From an uncultured Bacilli bacterium (lineage in GTDB: Bacteria; Bacillota_I; Bacilli_A; RFN20; CAG-826), in NCBI GenBank assembly GCA_944363525.1, contig CALVUF010000007.1:1-64000 (forward strand): a DNA stretch of 64,000 nt, read 5' to 3'. A program made the translations under genes and the position numbers. Under the pieces are notes generated by a model that saw only the letters and a list, made by a program, of their open reading frames with translations, was not told the origin of the DNA and searched no databases. Shown one piece after another: positions 16,828 through 26,341 of the stretch. Position 1 is the stretch's first letter; each line of letters opens with the position of its first letter.

Positions 16828-17889
16828 ATGAAACACGGAAAGGAAAAGGCTGTTTATTACGGGAAAAGCTATTTAACGGCTCTCCTTTTCCTTCTCCCGT
16901 TATTAGCCATGTTCCTTCTCTTCTTCCTCATCCCCTTTATCTCGGGCATCAACATGTCCTTCTATCACTACAACTTAGCCGATCCCTCAGATACCTACTT
17001 TGTCGGTTTTGAGAACTACAAGTATTTCCTCTTTACCAAAGAAATACCGGTCATGATTGATGGCGAGCCGGTCTTGGGGGCGGACGGGGAACCCCTGATG
17101 GTGGCGAACAACTCTTTCTATTCCTTCTGGTATTCGCTCCTTTACACTTTCCTCTTCGCTTTAGTTATCGTTCCGGTCTCGATTTTCCTCCCGTTACTAT
17201 TGGCTTCGTTTTTGAAGAAGAAGCCGTGGGGGTATCGGTTGTGGCGTTCGCTGATTTTCATCCCATCGATATTTGCCGTCAGCGCCACCGGGACCGCCTT
17301 CGTTTACCTTTTTTCAAACTCGGAGGATGGTTTCATCAATGCGCTGTTTAACACCCATGTGGAATGGCTCAATACTCCTTTGACGGCTTGGTTTGTCATC
17401 TTGCTTCTTTGCCTATATGGCATCGGGGCCAACTTCATCATCCTTTCGGCTGGGCTAGAAAACGTGCCGAAGTCGCTTTATGAATCCTCGTTGATCGATG
17501 GCTGCAACTCCTGGCAAAAGTTCCTCTATGTCACTTTGCCGGGCATTAAGTACCAATTGTCGGTCTGTCTATTCACGACCTTAATCGGCTATATGAATCT
17601 CTATGGGCAAAACCGGGTCCTGACGATGGGTGGGCCGAGCGACTTCGCCCATCCGGAACGGCCTGGGGTAACCCATACGGTTATTTACGTAATTCAGGAT
17701 TATCTAACTGGATCAGGCAAATTCTCATTAATGGGAAGAATATCGGCGGTTTGCATTGTTTTCGGTCTCTTTGTCGCCGCTTTGTCTTCGATTCGTCTCT
17801 TTGTTGACCGCGATAAGAAAGGAGGGAATAAACATGCCAAAGAATACCGTGAGTATTTCGCGAAAAAAGAAACCCATCCGGCTCAATAA
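16828..17889 (+). CDS. Sugar ABC transporter permease (MalF/UgpA-like)
   Basis: 353-residue inner-membrane subunit with about six transmembrane helices. The EAA coupling loop is YESSLIDGCNSWQKFLYVTLP near residues 212-232, where the ATPase docks. A hydrophilic extracellular insertion (about residues 60-100) follows the first helix, as in MalF-type subunits. The Shine-Dalgarno AGGAGA precedes ATG 16828. Its 3' end overlaps the next permease by 56 bp, so the two are co-translated. Confidence 0.92.
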   Translation: MKHGKEKAVYYGKSYLTALLFLLPLLAMFLLFFLIPFISGINMSFYHYNLADPSDTYFVGFENYKYFLFTKEIPVMIDGEPVLGADGEPLMVANNSFYSFWYSLLYTFLFALVIVPVSIFLPLLLASFLKKKPWGYRLWRSLIFIPSIFAVSATGTAFVYLFSNSEDGFINALFNTHVEWLNTPLTAWFVILLLCLYGIGANFIILSAGLENVPKSLYESSLIDGCNSWQKFLYVTLPGIKYQLSVCLFTTLIGYMNLYGQNRVLTMGGPSDFAHPERPGVTHTVIYVIQDYLTGSGKFSLMGRISAVCIVFGLFVAALSSIRLFVDRDKKGGNKHAKEYREYFAKKETHPAQ

Positions 17890-18748
17890 GCTGGCGGTGA
17901 CTATCTTTTTTGCCATCTTTTGCTTCCTCTGGATTTTCCCGGTCCTTTATCTGGTCAACGGTTCTTTGAAGTCTTCGTTGGATTGGGCGACTAATCCCCG
18001 CTCTTTCTTCCCGGATTTCGGATACACCTTTGAGAATTTCAAAATCCTTTTCGTCGGTGGGGACCAGAACGGGGCTTATGACTATGGCTTGGATGCCCAG
18101 CCGATTACGGCCTGGATTTTGAATTCGCTCATCGCTTCCTTGATTCACACCGTCCTATATTTGGTTATCGCTTGCTTGGCTGCTTACGCTTTCACTTTCC
18201 TAAAGTTCAAAGGTCGAGACGCTTTGTTTGCTTTGCTATTGGTTTCGATGGCGATCCCAGGCGTAATGCTCACCACTCCGCAGTTTGAAAATGTCTTGAA
18301 ACTTGGCTTGTCGCTCAATATCTGGGCCATTATCTTGCCTGGCTTAGGCGGCATCAGCGGCGTCTACTTGATTCGCCAGTTTTTCAAAGGGGTTCCCAAT
18401 AGCTTAGTCGAGTCGGCGAAAATCGATGGGGCGTCGAACTTTCGGGTTTTCTGCCAAGTGGTTTTGCCGCTTGCCAAAAGCGTTCTCTTCGTCCAAGGGT
18501 TGTTCTCCTTCATGAGCGTTTGGAACGATTATGCGTGGGCCCAAATCGTTTTGGGATATGGCGATAAGAAGCTTTGGACGCTGCAACTTGGCCTTACGTA
18601 TTTAGTTGACGTCAACAAGGGGCAATTAGGTTCAACCGGGGTCACGATGGCGGCTTCGATTATCTCGATGCTGCCAGTGTTCATCGTCTATTTATTCGCT
18701 GAGCGAAACATCGTCGAGGGGGTCGCCCTAACGGGGGTGAAGAACTAA
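17834..18748 (+). CDS. Sugar ABC transporter permease (MalG/UgpE-like)
   Basis: 304 residues with six predicted membrane helices. The EAA loop is VESAKIDGASNFRVFCQVVLP at about residues 194-214. The start at 17834 is fixed by AAGGAGGG seven bases upstream, inside the end of the first permease; the frame is open further upstream but without a site. The stop overlaps the next ATG (TAATG). It forms the transmembrane pair of the importer with the preceding gene. Confidence 0.92.
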   Translation: MPKNTVSISRKKKPIRLNKLAVTIFFAIFCFLWIFPVLYLVNGSLKSSLDWATNPRSFFPDFGYTFENFKILFVGGDQNGAYDYGLDAQPITAWILNSLIASLIHTVLYLVIACLAAYAFTFLKFKGRDALFALLLVSMAIPGVMLTTPQFENVLKLGLSLNIWAIILPGLGGISGVYLIRQFFKGVPNSLVESAKIDGASNFRVFCQVVLPLAKSVLFVQGLFSFMSVWNDYAWAQIVLGYGDKKLWTLQLGLTYLVDVNKGQLGSTGVTMAASIISMLPVFIVYLFAERNIVEGVALTGVKN

Positions 18749-18762
18749 TGGAGGAAACGAGT

Positions 18763-20292
18763 ATGGCCGAACAACCGATCATTTCTTTAAAGAATGTCTC
18801 TAAACGTTATTCCCGTGGCAATCGGGCGGTTAAGGATCTGAATCTCGATATCGCTCGTCGTGATTTCTTGGTATTGGTCGGGCCATCGGGATGCGGAAAG
18901 TCGACGACTTTGCGGATGATCGCTGGTTTAGAGGAAATCAGCGACGGCGAACTTTATCTCGACGGCAAGTTTGCTAATTATGTTTCGCCGCAAAAACGGA
19001 ATCTGGCTATGGTTTTCCAAAACTATGCCCTTTATCCCCAATTAACCGTCTATGACAATATCGCCTTCTCTTTGAAAATCCGCAGGGTACCTAAGGAAGA
19101 GATTAAGACCAAAGTCTTTGAGGCCGCGAAAGTCTTGTCGCTTGGGCCTTACCTCGACCGTTATCCGAAAGAGCTGTCCGGTGGCCAGATGCAGCGGGTC
19201 GCCTTGGGCCGAGCGATCGTTAAGGATTGCCCGGTTTACCTTATGGATGAGCCCTTATCGAATCTCGACGCCAAGCTTCGGGTGCAGATGCGGAGCGAGA
19301 TCGTTCGGCTGATGAAAAGGCTTAATGGGACCTGCGTTTACGTTACCCACGATCAAACCGAAGCCATGACGATGGCGACCCGGATCGTGGTTATGAACGA
19401 AGGCTACGTCCAACAGATCGGGACTCCGGACGAGGTATATAACCAACCGGCCAATCTGTTCGTCGCCACTTTCATCGGCAATCCCCCGATGAATGTCGTC
19501 GAGGGGCAAATCGATGACGATTCGCTTGTGGTTGGCGATTGGAAATTATCTTTGCCTTCAGAACGCTTCGCGGCAGTCAAAAAAGAATACGAGCGGAATC
19601 ATAGCCGTTTCCTTGAAGTGCTCAATCTCCAACAGGGACAAGTCTTGCCTTTACTTCGGGATTTCCTTAAGAAAAGCAAAAAAGGCAAGTTCCTGACTTC
19701 GAATGAAGGGATTGAGGCGCTTAATAACCTAAAAGCCAAAATTGAGGAGGAGGGCGGAATCACCAAACGTCGTTATCAAGAACTAGGGAAGGAAAGCCCT
19801 TCGCGCGATGATTTCCTTTCCTTACTTAATGGTTTGGAGACGACGTTGAACGAGTTCCGGGATGCCGCTTTATCCTCCAGGACTTATCTAAGGAAGGAAG
19901 AGACGGTCGCGAAGAAGAAAAAGTTCTTCGACCGGTTCAAGAAGAAAGAAGAAGGGAAAAGCAAAGAAACCGAATTGACCAAATTCTTAACGGAAGCCAT
20001 CCGCTTCTATGAACAAGCGATGACCAATCCTTCCGTTTCCGTCCTCGTTGGTTTCCGGGCCGAAAGCCTGGTGGCGAAAAAGGATGGGCCCTTAAAAGCC
20101 AAGATCGATCTAGTCGAACCATTAGGTTCGAGCAACTATCTTCACTTTCCGCTTAACGGGAAAGACGTTATCGCCATCACCGGCGTCAAGCAGCGTTACC
20201 AGGCTCAATGCGAGGTTGGTTTCGTCTTGCCAGACGAGGACATCTTCATCTTCGACCCGATCACGGGTCGCCGCATCGAGAAAAAGGAGTGA
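18763..20292 (+). CDS. Sugar ABC transporter ATPase (MsmX/UgpC-like) with large insertion
   Basis: 509 residues against about 370 for the family. The nucleotide-binding domain is complete: Walker A GPSGCGKST near residue 40, Q-loop in VFQNYALYPQ, signature LSGGQMQR, Walker B VYLMDEPLSNLDAK and an H-loop TYVTHDQ-type segment (VYVTHDQTEA). The C-terminal regulatory TOBE-type domain starts normally (NPPMNVVEGQ), is split by a Lys/Glu-rich insertion of about 150 residues (roughly 270-425), and resumes at VLVGFRAESL to the end (KKE). Start 18763 is preferred over ATG 18748 because GGAGG lies eight bases before it. The insertion is predicted helical and could be a regulatory or docking element. Confidence 0.9.
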   Translation: MAEQPIISLKNVSKRYSRGNRAVKDLNLDIARRDFLVLVGPSGCGKSTTLRMIAGLEEISDGELYLDGKFANYVSPQKRNLAMVFQNYALYPQLTVYDNIAFSLKIRRVPKEEIKTKVFEAAKVLSLGPYLDRYPKELSGGQMQRVALGRAIVKDCPVYLMDEPLSNLDAKLRVQMRSEIVRLMKRLNGTCVYVTHDQTEAMTMATRIVVMNEGYVQQIGTPDEVYNQPANLFVATFIGNPPMNVVEGQIDDDSLVVGDWKLSLPSERFAAVKKEYERNHSRFLEVLNLQQGQVLPLLRDFLKKSKKGKFLTSNEGIEALNNLKAKIEEEGGITKRRYQELGKESPSRDDFLSLLNGLETTLNEFRDAALSSRTYLRKEETVAKKKKFFDRFKKKEEGKSKETELTKFLTEAIRFYEQAMTNPSVSVLVGFRAESLVAKKDGPLKAKIDLVEPLGSSNYLHFPLNGKDVIAITGVKQRYQAQCEVGFVLPDEDIFIFDPITGRRIEKKE

Positions 20293-20294
20293 AT

Positions 20295-22880
20295 ATGAAC
20301 AAAAAGATCTCGACGTTATTGGCGCTGGGCCTGCTGGCTTTGACCGCCTGTTCGCCCGCCGCTTCATCCACCACCAGCGTTTCCGAGCCTTCGGGAAGCG
20401 AAACGCCGACTAACCCGGAGGAAAGTGAAATGAATGAAGACTTGACCGGCCTCGATCAATTTGCCGAAGAGGAAAGGGCGACCTACGACAATCATTTCGC
20501 CCAAGATGATCGCTTGCCTGGCGTTTCGGCAGTCCAATGCGCCGATCCGTTCGTCTTGCGCCATGATGGCCGTTATTATCTTTATGCCACCAGCGGCGGT
20601 AACCAGTTGCATTGCTGGGAGTCGGATGACTTGCTCCATTGGGAAAGAGCGGGTAATAACGGCAATTGCCTCGGCGGGACTTCCTTAGTCAATCCCTGGG
20701 CTCCCGAGGTCACCTACATTAACGGCAAGTTCTATTTGATCTCGAGCTTCGGTGGCCAAAAGCATTCTATCCTCGTAAGCGATTCTCCAACTGGGCCCTT
20801 TGTGGACTACTCGACGAACATTTTCCAAAACTGCATCGACGGCAGTTTCTTCATCGATTCCGATGAGCAAGTCTATTGCACGATCGCTTCGAGCCTCGGG
20901 ATTTTCGTTAAGCGGTTTACCGATGATCTGAAGGATTTCAAAAACGATCGCTTTGAAGTTACTTATGCCAATACCAAATTAGGGCGATGGAACGAGGGAC
21001 CGTATATCACCAAACGGAGCGGACGTTATTATCTAACCTGGACCGGGGTCGATTGTTATGCCCCTTCCTACCGGGTCAATTACAATTACTTCGATGGCGA
21101 ATCGGTTGCCTCGATCGCTAATTCGAATGCTTTCAAGCAAAAAGGGGGTTCAATCCTTTTATCGACCGACGAATCTTATATGGGGCTCGGCCATTCAGCG
21201 AATTTCGTCGGGCCGGACCTCGATAGCCTCTATGTCGGTTATCATGATCTCGCCTTGAATTACGGTCCGAATGGCGAAAGCACTTCCAATCGACGTTATT
21301 TCAACTTCGCTCGGCTTTCATTTAATGGATCCCGGGTGGTAAGCGATACCGGGAACGACAAGGAAGGGAACTTCGTCCCCCGTCAGCCGGATTTCGCCTC
21401 GCGAGGCGGAAGCGGGATGAAGCAAGAAGGAACTTTCCTCTTATCGGAAGCTTCCCACGGAACCTCCTTTACCGCCGAATGGAACGCGAAGGGCGAGAAC
21501 GGGAAGTATGTGTTCGGCTATACCGATTCCTCTAATTACGGTTATGTGACGGCTTCGAATGCCAACGGGTTAGAAGTCCATGTCGTTAAAGACGGGACTG
21601 ATGCCGTTGTCGGCGAGGCCGAACTCAACAAAGATTACGACTTCAACGCGCTTCATACCTATCGGTTAAGTTATGATCAAGGACAATACAACCTCTACTT
21701 TGACGAGATCGAGAAGATTTCCTTGGGCGAAGCGAATCTCCCGGCGGGGCGATATGGCTATGAAGGGAAAGACTCCGCTTCTATTTCCTATAGCGCTTTC
21801 TCCAATTCGGGCCTCGGCTCCTCTGATGCCTTGGAATACCAGAAGAACCAATCTTTGGCTAATGCATATGACCGGGAGAACTCGGTATTCGACAATGGGT
21901 CGCGCCTCGCTTATTACGAAGAGGAGTTCGGTTCGGAAATCTCCGATAACGACATTGGTTATATGAATTTGGAGGCAGGCGATCGGGCATCTTATTTGAT
22001 ACACGCCGATACCGAATTAACGGCGATTACCCTCAAGGTCCATTCGGATATGTCCGGTAAGCAAGTGGGCATCCGGATCAACGATGGGGAGAAAACCATC
22101 GTCACCATCCCGGAAATCGACGGGGAAGGCTTCCATTTCGTCGACCTCGGCCTGTTCCCGACCGAAGTCGGGCGGAATCGGGTTTCCCTCTATTCGGAAT
22201 CCGATACCCTGCAATATAGCGAACTAGCCTATGAAGCGGCGACCGATACCTCTTCTTATCGCTTCGAATCGGGCCTTCGGGCTTATAACCAATCCTTAAC
22301 CTGGGTTGATCACGGGCGCGACCGGATTGAATACACTTCCGAAGGCATGCATAGCAAAGGGGTCGATAATGACTTCGTGTATATCAAAGACCGAGATGAC
22401 CTTGGTGATGTTTCAATCGAGGCTGATGTCGCGGTCAATGAAGAGATCAGCGATAAATTCGCCCATCGGCGCAACGCCCTTGGAAGTTTGACCATGGATG
22501 CGCTGGATATCGATTTGGCTTATGGGGCCGGGATCGCCTTAAGGGTCGATAACCATGAGTATTACTATGGCGGTCCCAATTTCGAATGCTGCATCGATAA
22601 CCTCCAAGGCGTCTATTTCGGGATGAATGCCGATAAGGTCTTCGTCAAAGACGCCAATTACACTGAAACAGTGGTGGTTTATGAGAAGGAACACTCCTTC
22701 CCGTTAGGTGAGAAGCACCATCTGAAGCTCGAGAGCTTAGATGGGGTGGTCACCGCTTATCTTGACGGGGAGAAACTAATTAGTTTCCGTCCGGAAGGAG
22801 CTCCGAGTCGGGGCAAGGTCGGGCTATATTCCTTCTACACAGACTCGACTTACGAGAACCTCGTAGTCGAGGGGAAATAA
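20295..22880 (+). CDS. Glycoside hydrolase family 43-like lipoprotein with C-terminal beta domains
   Basis: 861-residue surface lipoprotein; the signal peptide ends LLALTACS. A five-bladed propeller catalytic domain covers about residues 70-370. The three expected acids are visible: D84 in CADPFV (base), D182 in CIDGSFF (pKa modulator) and E234 in NEGPYI (general acid). The family mainly removes arabinose or xylose side groups or cuts arabinan or galactan. About residues 380-530 form a jelly-roll domain, 540-670 a CBM6-like domain, and the end another LamG-like module. It has its own Shine-Dalgarno (AAGGAG) two bases past the ATPase stop. It likely trims glycans outside the cell for the importer. 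Confidence 0.87.
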   Translation: MNKKISTLLALGLLALTACSPAASSTTSVSEPSGSETPTNPEESEMNEDLTGLDQFAEEERATYDNHFAQDDRLPGVSAVQCADPFVLRHDGRYYLYATSGGNQLHCWESDDLLHWERAGNNGNCLGGTSLVNPWAPEVTYINGKFYLISSFGGQKHSILVSDSPTGPFVDYSTNIFQNCIDGSFFIDSDEQVYCTIASSLGIFVKRFTDDLKDFKNDRFEVTYANTKLGRWNEGPYITKRSGRYYLTWTGVDCYAPSYRVNYNYFDGESVASIANSNAFKQKGGSILLSTDESYMGLGHSANFVGPDLDSLYVGYHDLALNYGPNGESTSNRRYFNFARLSFNGSRVVSDTGNDKEGNFVPRQPDFASRGGSGMKQEGTFLLSEASHGTSFTAEWNAKGENGKYVFGYTDSSNYGYVTASNANGLEVHVVKDGTDAVVGEAELNKDYDFNALHTYRLSYDQGQYNLYFDEIEKISLGEANLPAGRYGYEGKDSASISYSAFSNSGLGSSDALEYQKNQSLANAYDRENSVFDNGSRLAYYEEEFGSEISDNDIGYMNLEAGDRASYLIHADTELTAITLKVHSDMSGKQVGIRINDGEKTIVTIPEIDGEGFHFVDLGLFPTEVGRNRVSLYSESDTLQYSELAYEAATDTSSYRFESGLRAYNQSLTWVDHGRDRIEYTSEGMHSKGVDNDFVYIKDRDDLGDVSIEADVAVNEEISDKFAHRRNALGSLTMDALDIDLAYGAGIALRVDNHEYYYGGPNFECCIDNLQGVYFGMNADKVFVKDANYTETVVVYEKEHSFPLGEKHHLKLESLDGVVTAYLDGEKLISFRPEGAPSRGKVGLYSFYTDSTYENLVVEGK

Positions 22881-23016
22881 GGAAAGGAGGCGAAAGAAGA
22901 GAAAAATAAGAAAACGGCTCCCCATCCATTGTTAAGGCCACGGAAAGGAAGCCTTGTCCATTCTACACTCATCACCCAATTATTTGCGGTTTATCCAACC
23001 GCGGAAAGGAAAGAAA

Positions 23017-25311
23017 ATGGTAAAAACCTTTAAAAAGGGTCTGCTGATGGCATTAAGTTTCGCCTTCCTTGGCGGCTTAGCCTCCTGCGGACCGACCGAT
23101 TCGACGAGCAGCACGCCGCCCGAATCGACGCCACCGACTACCGAAACCGATTTGCCGAGCCAATCCGAATCCTCTAAGGAAGAAACGCCGGATAGCTCTT
23201 CCTCCCCTTCTTCGGAAGAAGAACTGAAGATCGAGTCGGTTTCCATCACCAACAAAGATACCGTCAAGAATATCCTCGTCGAAGAAGGGGCGACGGTGAC
23301 CGCTGAAGCAATGCCTTTTTCGATCCCCCAGGAATTCACCTATGCCTCCAGTAACGAGGAAATCATCACCGTCGACGCGATGGGGCGGATAACCGCCATC
23401 TCCCCTGGCACCGCCACCCTGACCGTCAGTTGTAGCTATGGCGGGGTCACTAAATCCGATACGGTCGAGATCACCGTCACCAACACCTTCTTCTCCCATT
23501 CACCCGTCGGGATGGAACTGGCTGACTTCACCCATGAGCTTGATGAGACCAACCCTTATGTCGTCTACGGTGGCGGCGGCTTCATGTTCTTTAGAAACTG
23601 CTTCGGGACCACTTGGTATGCCGAGACCGATATCACCATCGATGAATTCGCCGTTGGCGAGCTCTTTGCCAAAGTCGGCTTAATGGGAACCGATTTCCAC
23701 GATCAAAACGGCCTCTATTACTTCTTCGATTGCCCGCTTGGCGAGAACAACGTCTTAATCGATGCCTGGAAGGCGGTCGGGGTCAATGACCGGATCAACG
23801 GCAGCTATGACATTGGCCAATTCAATTGGAATCTCGTCCATACTCTGACTACCCAGGAAATGGGCATCACCGATGGCGAACCCTGCCTCCGTTATGGGGA
23901 TAAGTTCAATATGGGCTTACTCCGGGACGGCGCCTATTTCCATTTCTACTTTAACCATTATTACGTCTACTCGGTGAAGTCGACCTTACTAGATCCCAGC
24001 ATCCCGACCTATCCTTGCTTCACCGCCAATAACGTTACCGCGACCCTTTCGAATTACTCCTTCCTAGAGGAAGGCGATCCGAAGCTTGATGAGTTGCTGG
24101 CGACCGCCAATGCGGCGACCTCCCCGAAAACCATCGCCATCGACAAAGGGAGTGAAGCCACGATGTCGATCGATGAGGAAGGGTATCGGGTCCGGGCGAC
24201 TGTCGCCTCGGCGACCACCAACAATTGCGTCGAGACCGGCGTCACTTGGGATTCCTCCGATAAGACCGTCGCCACCATCGATGACCGCGGCTATATCACT
24301 CCGTTAAAAGCCGGCGATACCACCATCACCGCCACCTCCGCTTATCCTTATAGCGAGGCTAAGGCCACCTTATTGCTCCATGTCATCGAAGGGGCGGTAG
24401 CTTCGGAAATCCAAGCCCCGGCGACCCTTTCGGTCCACGATACCGAGACCAAGGCGCTTAACGCTTCGGTCTTGCCGGTTGGGGCCGATACCCGTTTAAC
24501 CTATACCAGCGCCGACCCGAGTATCGCCAAAGTCGATGCCGAGGGCAATGTCACTGGCGAAAAGGCCGGGACCACGACCATCACCATCGCCTCGGTTCAG
24601 GTTCCTTCGCTTAAGAAGACGGTCGAGGTCACGGTGGCCGAGTCGCTTATCTCCTATCAGGTTCCGTCTTATTGCCCGAAGGGCGATATCCCCAACATCG
24701 ATTATTCCCATATGGACGATGCCGAGGATCCCTATGTCAAGGTTAGCATGGCTAAACCCGAGGGATTTGAAGGCGGGGCCTACTTCGCTTTGAACCGTTC
24801 GGGCACCAAATGGATGACCACCTTCTCGTTTGAGAATGTCTCCTTCTATCACGGGGAAGTGTGGGGCAAGCTTTTCATCTCGGCCAATACCGCCGACGGG
24901 AAAGCCGGTTCCTTCTTCTTCGTCGATGCCGTCCTTCAGGATTGGACGAAAGGCGGCTGGACCGATATCGGCTGGGCCAACTGGATTGGCACGACTGCTG
25001 ATAAATACACCGTCGGGGCTAGTTTCAAGGATGGCCAAGGGGTTATTCCTGCGGGCTGGCGGAATGTTGAGAACGTTCCATCTGGCGGCAGCGCCAAATC
25101 ACCGGTTTTTGGCTTGATCCGCGATGGCGTCGACTATTACTTCATGATCGATGGGGAAATCGTTTTCCATCGCCAGATGAATAACGTCGCCGCTGACGTC
25201 GCCTCGGTTCCCGTCATCGGCGGGTACCAGGCCGCCATGGAAATCCATGACCTCTCCTACACCGACGACGCGGCCACCATCGATGGCTTAGTCGCCGAAT
25301 TCAACGCATAA
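23017..25311 (+). CDS. Ig-like (Big2) surface lipoprotein with a duplicated unknown domain
   Basis: 764 residues. The lipoprotein signal ends GGLASCG, followed by a long Ser/Glu/Pro linker. The order is a bacterial Ig-like domain (about 75-155), an unknown ~220-residue domain, two more Ig-like domains (about 375-545), then a second copy of the unknown domain to the C-terminus. The two unknown domains share W-aromatic cores and a late motif, GLLRDGAYFHFYFN versus GLIRDGVDYYFMID, which argues for internal duplication. Beta-rich composition suggests glycan binding. ATG 23017 follows AAGGAAAG; an upstream in-frame start lacks a site. It lies between the GH43 and GH2 genes, fitting a substrate-capturing role. 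Confidence 0.78.
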   Translation: MVKTFKKGLLMALSFAFLGGLASCGPTDSTSSTPPESTPPTTETDLPSQSESSKEETPDSSSSPSSEEELKIESVSITNKDTVKNILVEEGATVTAEAMPFSIPQEFTYASSNEEIITVDAMGRITAISPGTATLTVSCSYGGVTKSDTVEITVTNTFFSHSPVGMELADFTHELDETNPYVVYGGGGFMFFRNCFGTTWYAETDITIDEFAVGELFAKVGLMGTDFHDQNGLYYFFDCPLGENNVLIDAWKAVGVNDRINGSYDIGQFNWNLVHTLTTQEMGITDGEPCLRYGDKFNMGLLRDGAYFHFYFNHYYVYSVKSTLLDPSIPTYPCFTANNVTATLSNYSFLEEGDPKLDELLATANAATSPKTIAIDKGSEATMSIDEEGYRVRATVASATTNNCVETGVTWDSSDKTVATIDDRGYITPLKAGDTTITATSAYPYSEAKATLLLHVIEGAVASEIQAPATLSVHDTETKALNASVLPVGADTRLTYTSADPSIAKVDAEGNVTGEKAGTTTITIASVQVPSLKKTVEVTVAESLISYQVPSYCPKGDIPNIDYSHMDDAEDPYVKVSMAKPEGFEGGAYFALNRSGTKWMTTFSFENVSFYHGEVWGKLFISANTADGKAGSFFFVDAVLQDWTKGGWTDIGWANWIGTTADKYTVGASFKDGQGVIPAGWRNVENVPSGGSAKSPVFGLIRDGVDYYFMIDGEIVFHRQMNNVAADVASVPVIGGYQAAMEIHDLSYTDDAATIDGLVAEFNA

Positions 25312-25324
25312 TCATCATCTATTT

Positions 25325-26338
25325 ATGGAAGATACCCGTTTACAGTTTCCTTCCTTGAAAAAGCGTTCGCTCGCTTTATTGCTGGACGCGGGTATCTTCC
25401 TGCTTGGTTTCCTCCTTCTTTATTTCTTGGCCTTCTCCTCCGTTTTCTCGATTGATAAGGAAACGGAGCTGCGGGCCGAGGCCTTCCTAGCCGCTGGATT
25501 ATACGAGCAGAATGAAAGCGGATATGTCATTTATGATTCCGATGAATATTCCGGCTATCTAAATAAGGTCAAATCATATTACTGCGGCTATGCTGGCGAA
25601 CCTTCTTATTTCGATACCGATTTTTATCTTGACCATGGCGGAGAGCGGAAGAGCTTAACTCCCCAAGAGTTCAACGAATCGATTCTTGGTGTGGAGGATT
25701 CGCCATACTTCACTTTAACCGAAGTCGATGAAGAGGGTTTCGCTCTCATAAAAGACGATCTTTATTATCAAGGCGAATTGAAGGATGCGGCCGAAGCAAA
25801 TCTACTAACCTATTGTTCTGGGTTATTTCGGGACTGTTTCGTCGATTTATTCAACGATCGTTTCTATGCTGAAGCGGTGGATTCCGCTACCTCGAAAACC
25901 CTCGCTCGGCAATCCTTGTCGTTTTATTTGCCGTTAGTCGCCTTCCATTTCCTACTTCCTTTATGCTTGCCTAGAGGCAAAACCATTGGGCGATTGGCCA
26001 CGAATATCATCGTCGTTTCCAAAGACGGGATCTATCAATCGTGCCTATTTAACTTGCTTCGCCCCTTGCCTTTGGGCCTCATTGGCTTATCGCTCGTCTT
26101 TTCAACCGATTACTATTTATTCCTCATCCTTCTAACGGTTTATCTAACCGCCGACTTCGTTTCTTTCGCCTTAACCAAAGATCACCGTTCTCTTCGTGAT
26201 TTGGTATCCGGTTCCTTGCAATTAGACGGCGCCCGGAGTCAGCCCTATCAAGATTATGACGAGATCGAAAAGGCGCAAGCGGCGGAAGAAGATGCCTTAC
26301 TGCAAATTAGCGAAGATTATTATCAACACGGAGATTAA
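25325..26338 (+). CDS. RDD family membrane protein
   Basis: 337 residues. A transmembrane helix at about 17-40 is followed by a long extracytoplasmic loop (about 45-195) and then three membrane segments. RDD signatures are KRSLALLLDAG near the N-terminus, GKTIGRLATNIIVV in the middle, and KDHRSLRDLVSGS near the end. The function of RDD proteins is poorly known; some take part in ion or solute transport. The large loop is unusual. No Shine-Dalgarno is evident in the 13 bases after the previous stop, so translation may depend on coupling. Confidence 0.83.
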   Translation: MEDTRLQFPSLKKRSLALLLDAGIFLLGFLLLYFLAFSSVFSIDKETELRAEAFLAAGLYEQNESGYVIYDSDEYSGYLNKVKSYYCGYAGEPSYFDTDFYLDHGGERKSLTPQEFNESILGVEDSPYFTLTEVDEEGFALIKDDLYYQGELKDAAEANLLTYCSGLFRDCFVDLFNDRFYAEAVDSATSKTLARQSLSFYLPLVAFHFLLPLCLPRGKTIGRLATNIIVVSKDGIYQSCLFNLLRPLPLGLIGLSLVFSTDYYLFLILLTVYLTADFVSFALTKDHRSLRDLVSGSLQLDGARSQPYQDYDEIEKAQAAEEDALLQISEDYYQHGD

Positions 26339-26341
26339 CTT

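Noticed and set aside
23077-23499. Long antisense frames inside the GC-rich lipoprotein and ABC genes
   Set aside because: They mirror the codon structure of the real genes, lack ribosome sites and promoters, and show low-complexity Arg/Gly/Ser-rich translations.
24496-25038. 180-codon antisense frame within the Ig-like lipoprotein gene
   Set aside because: It is entirely inside a convincing gene with signal peptide and domains; the translation matches no family and has no start signal.
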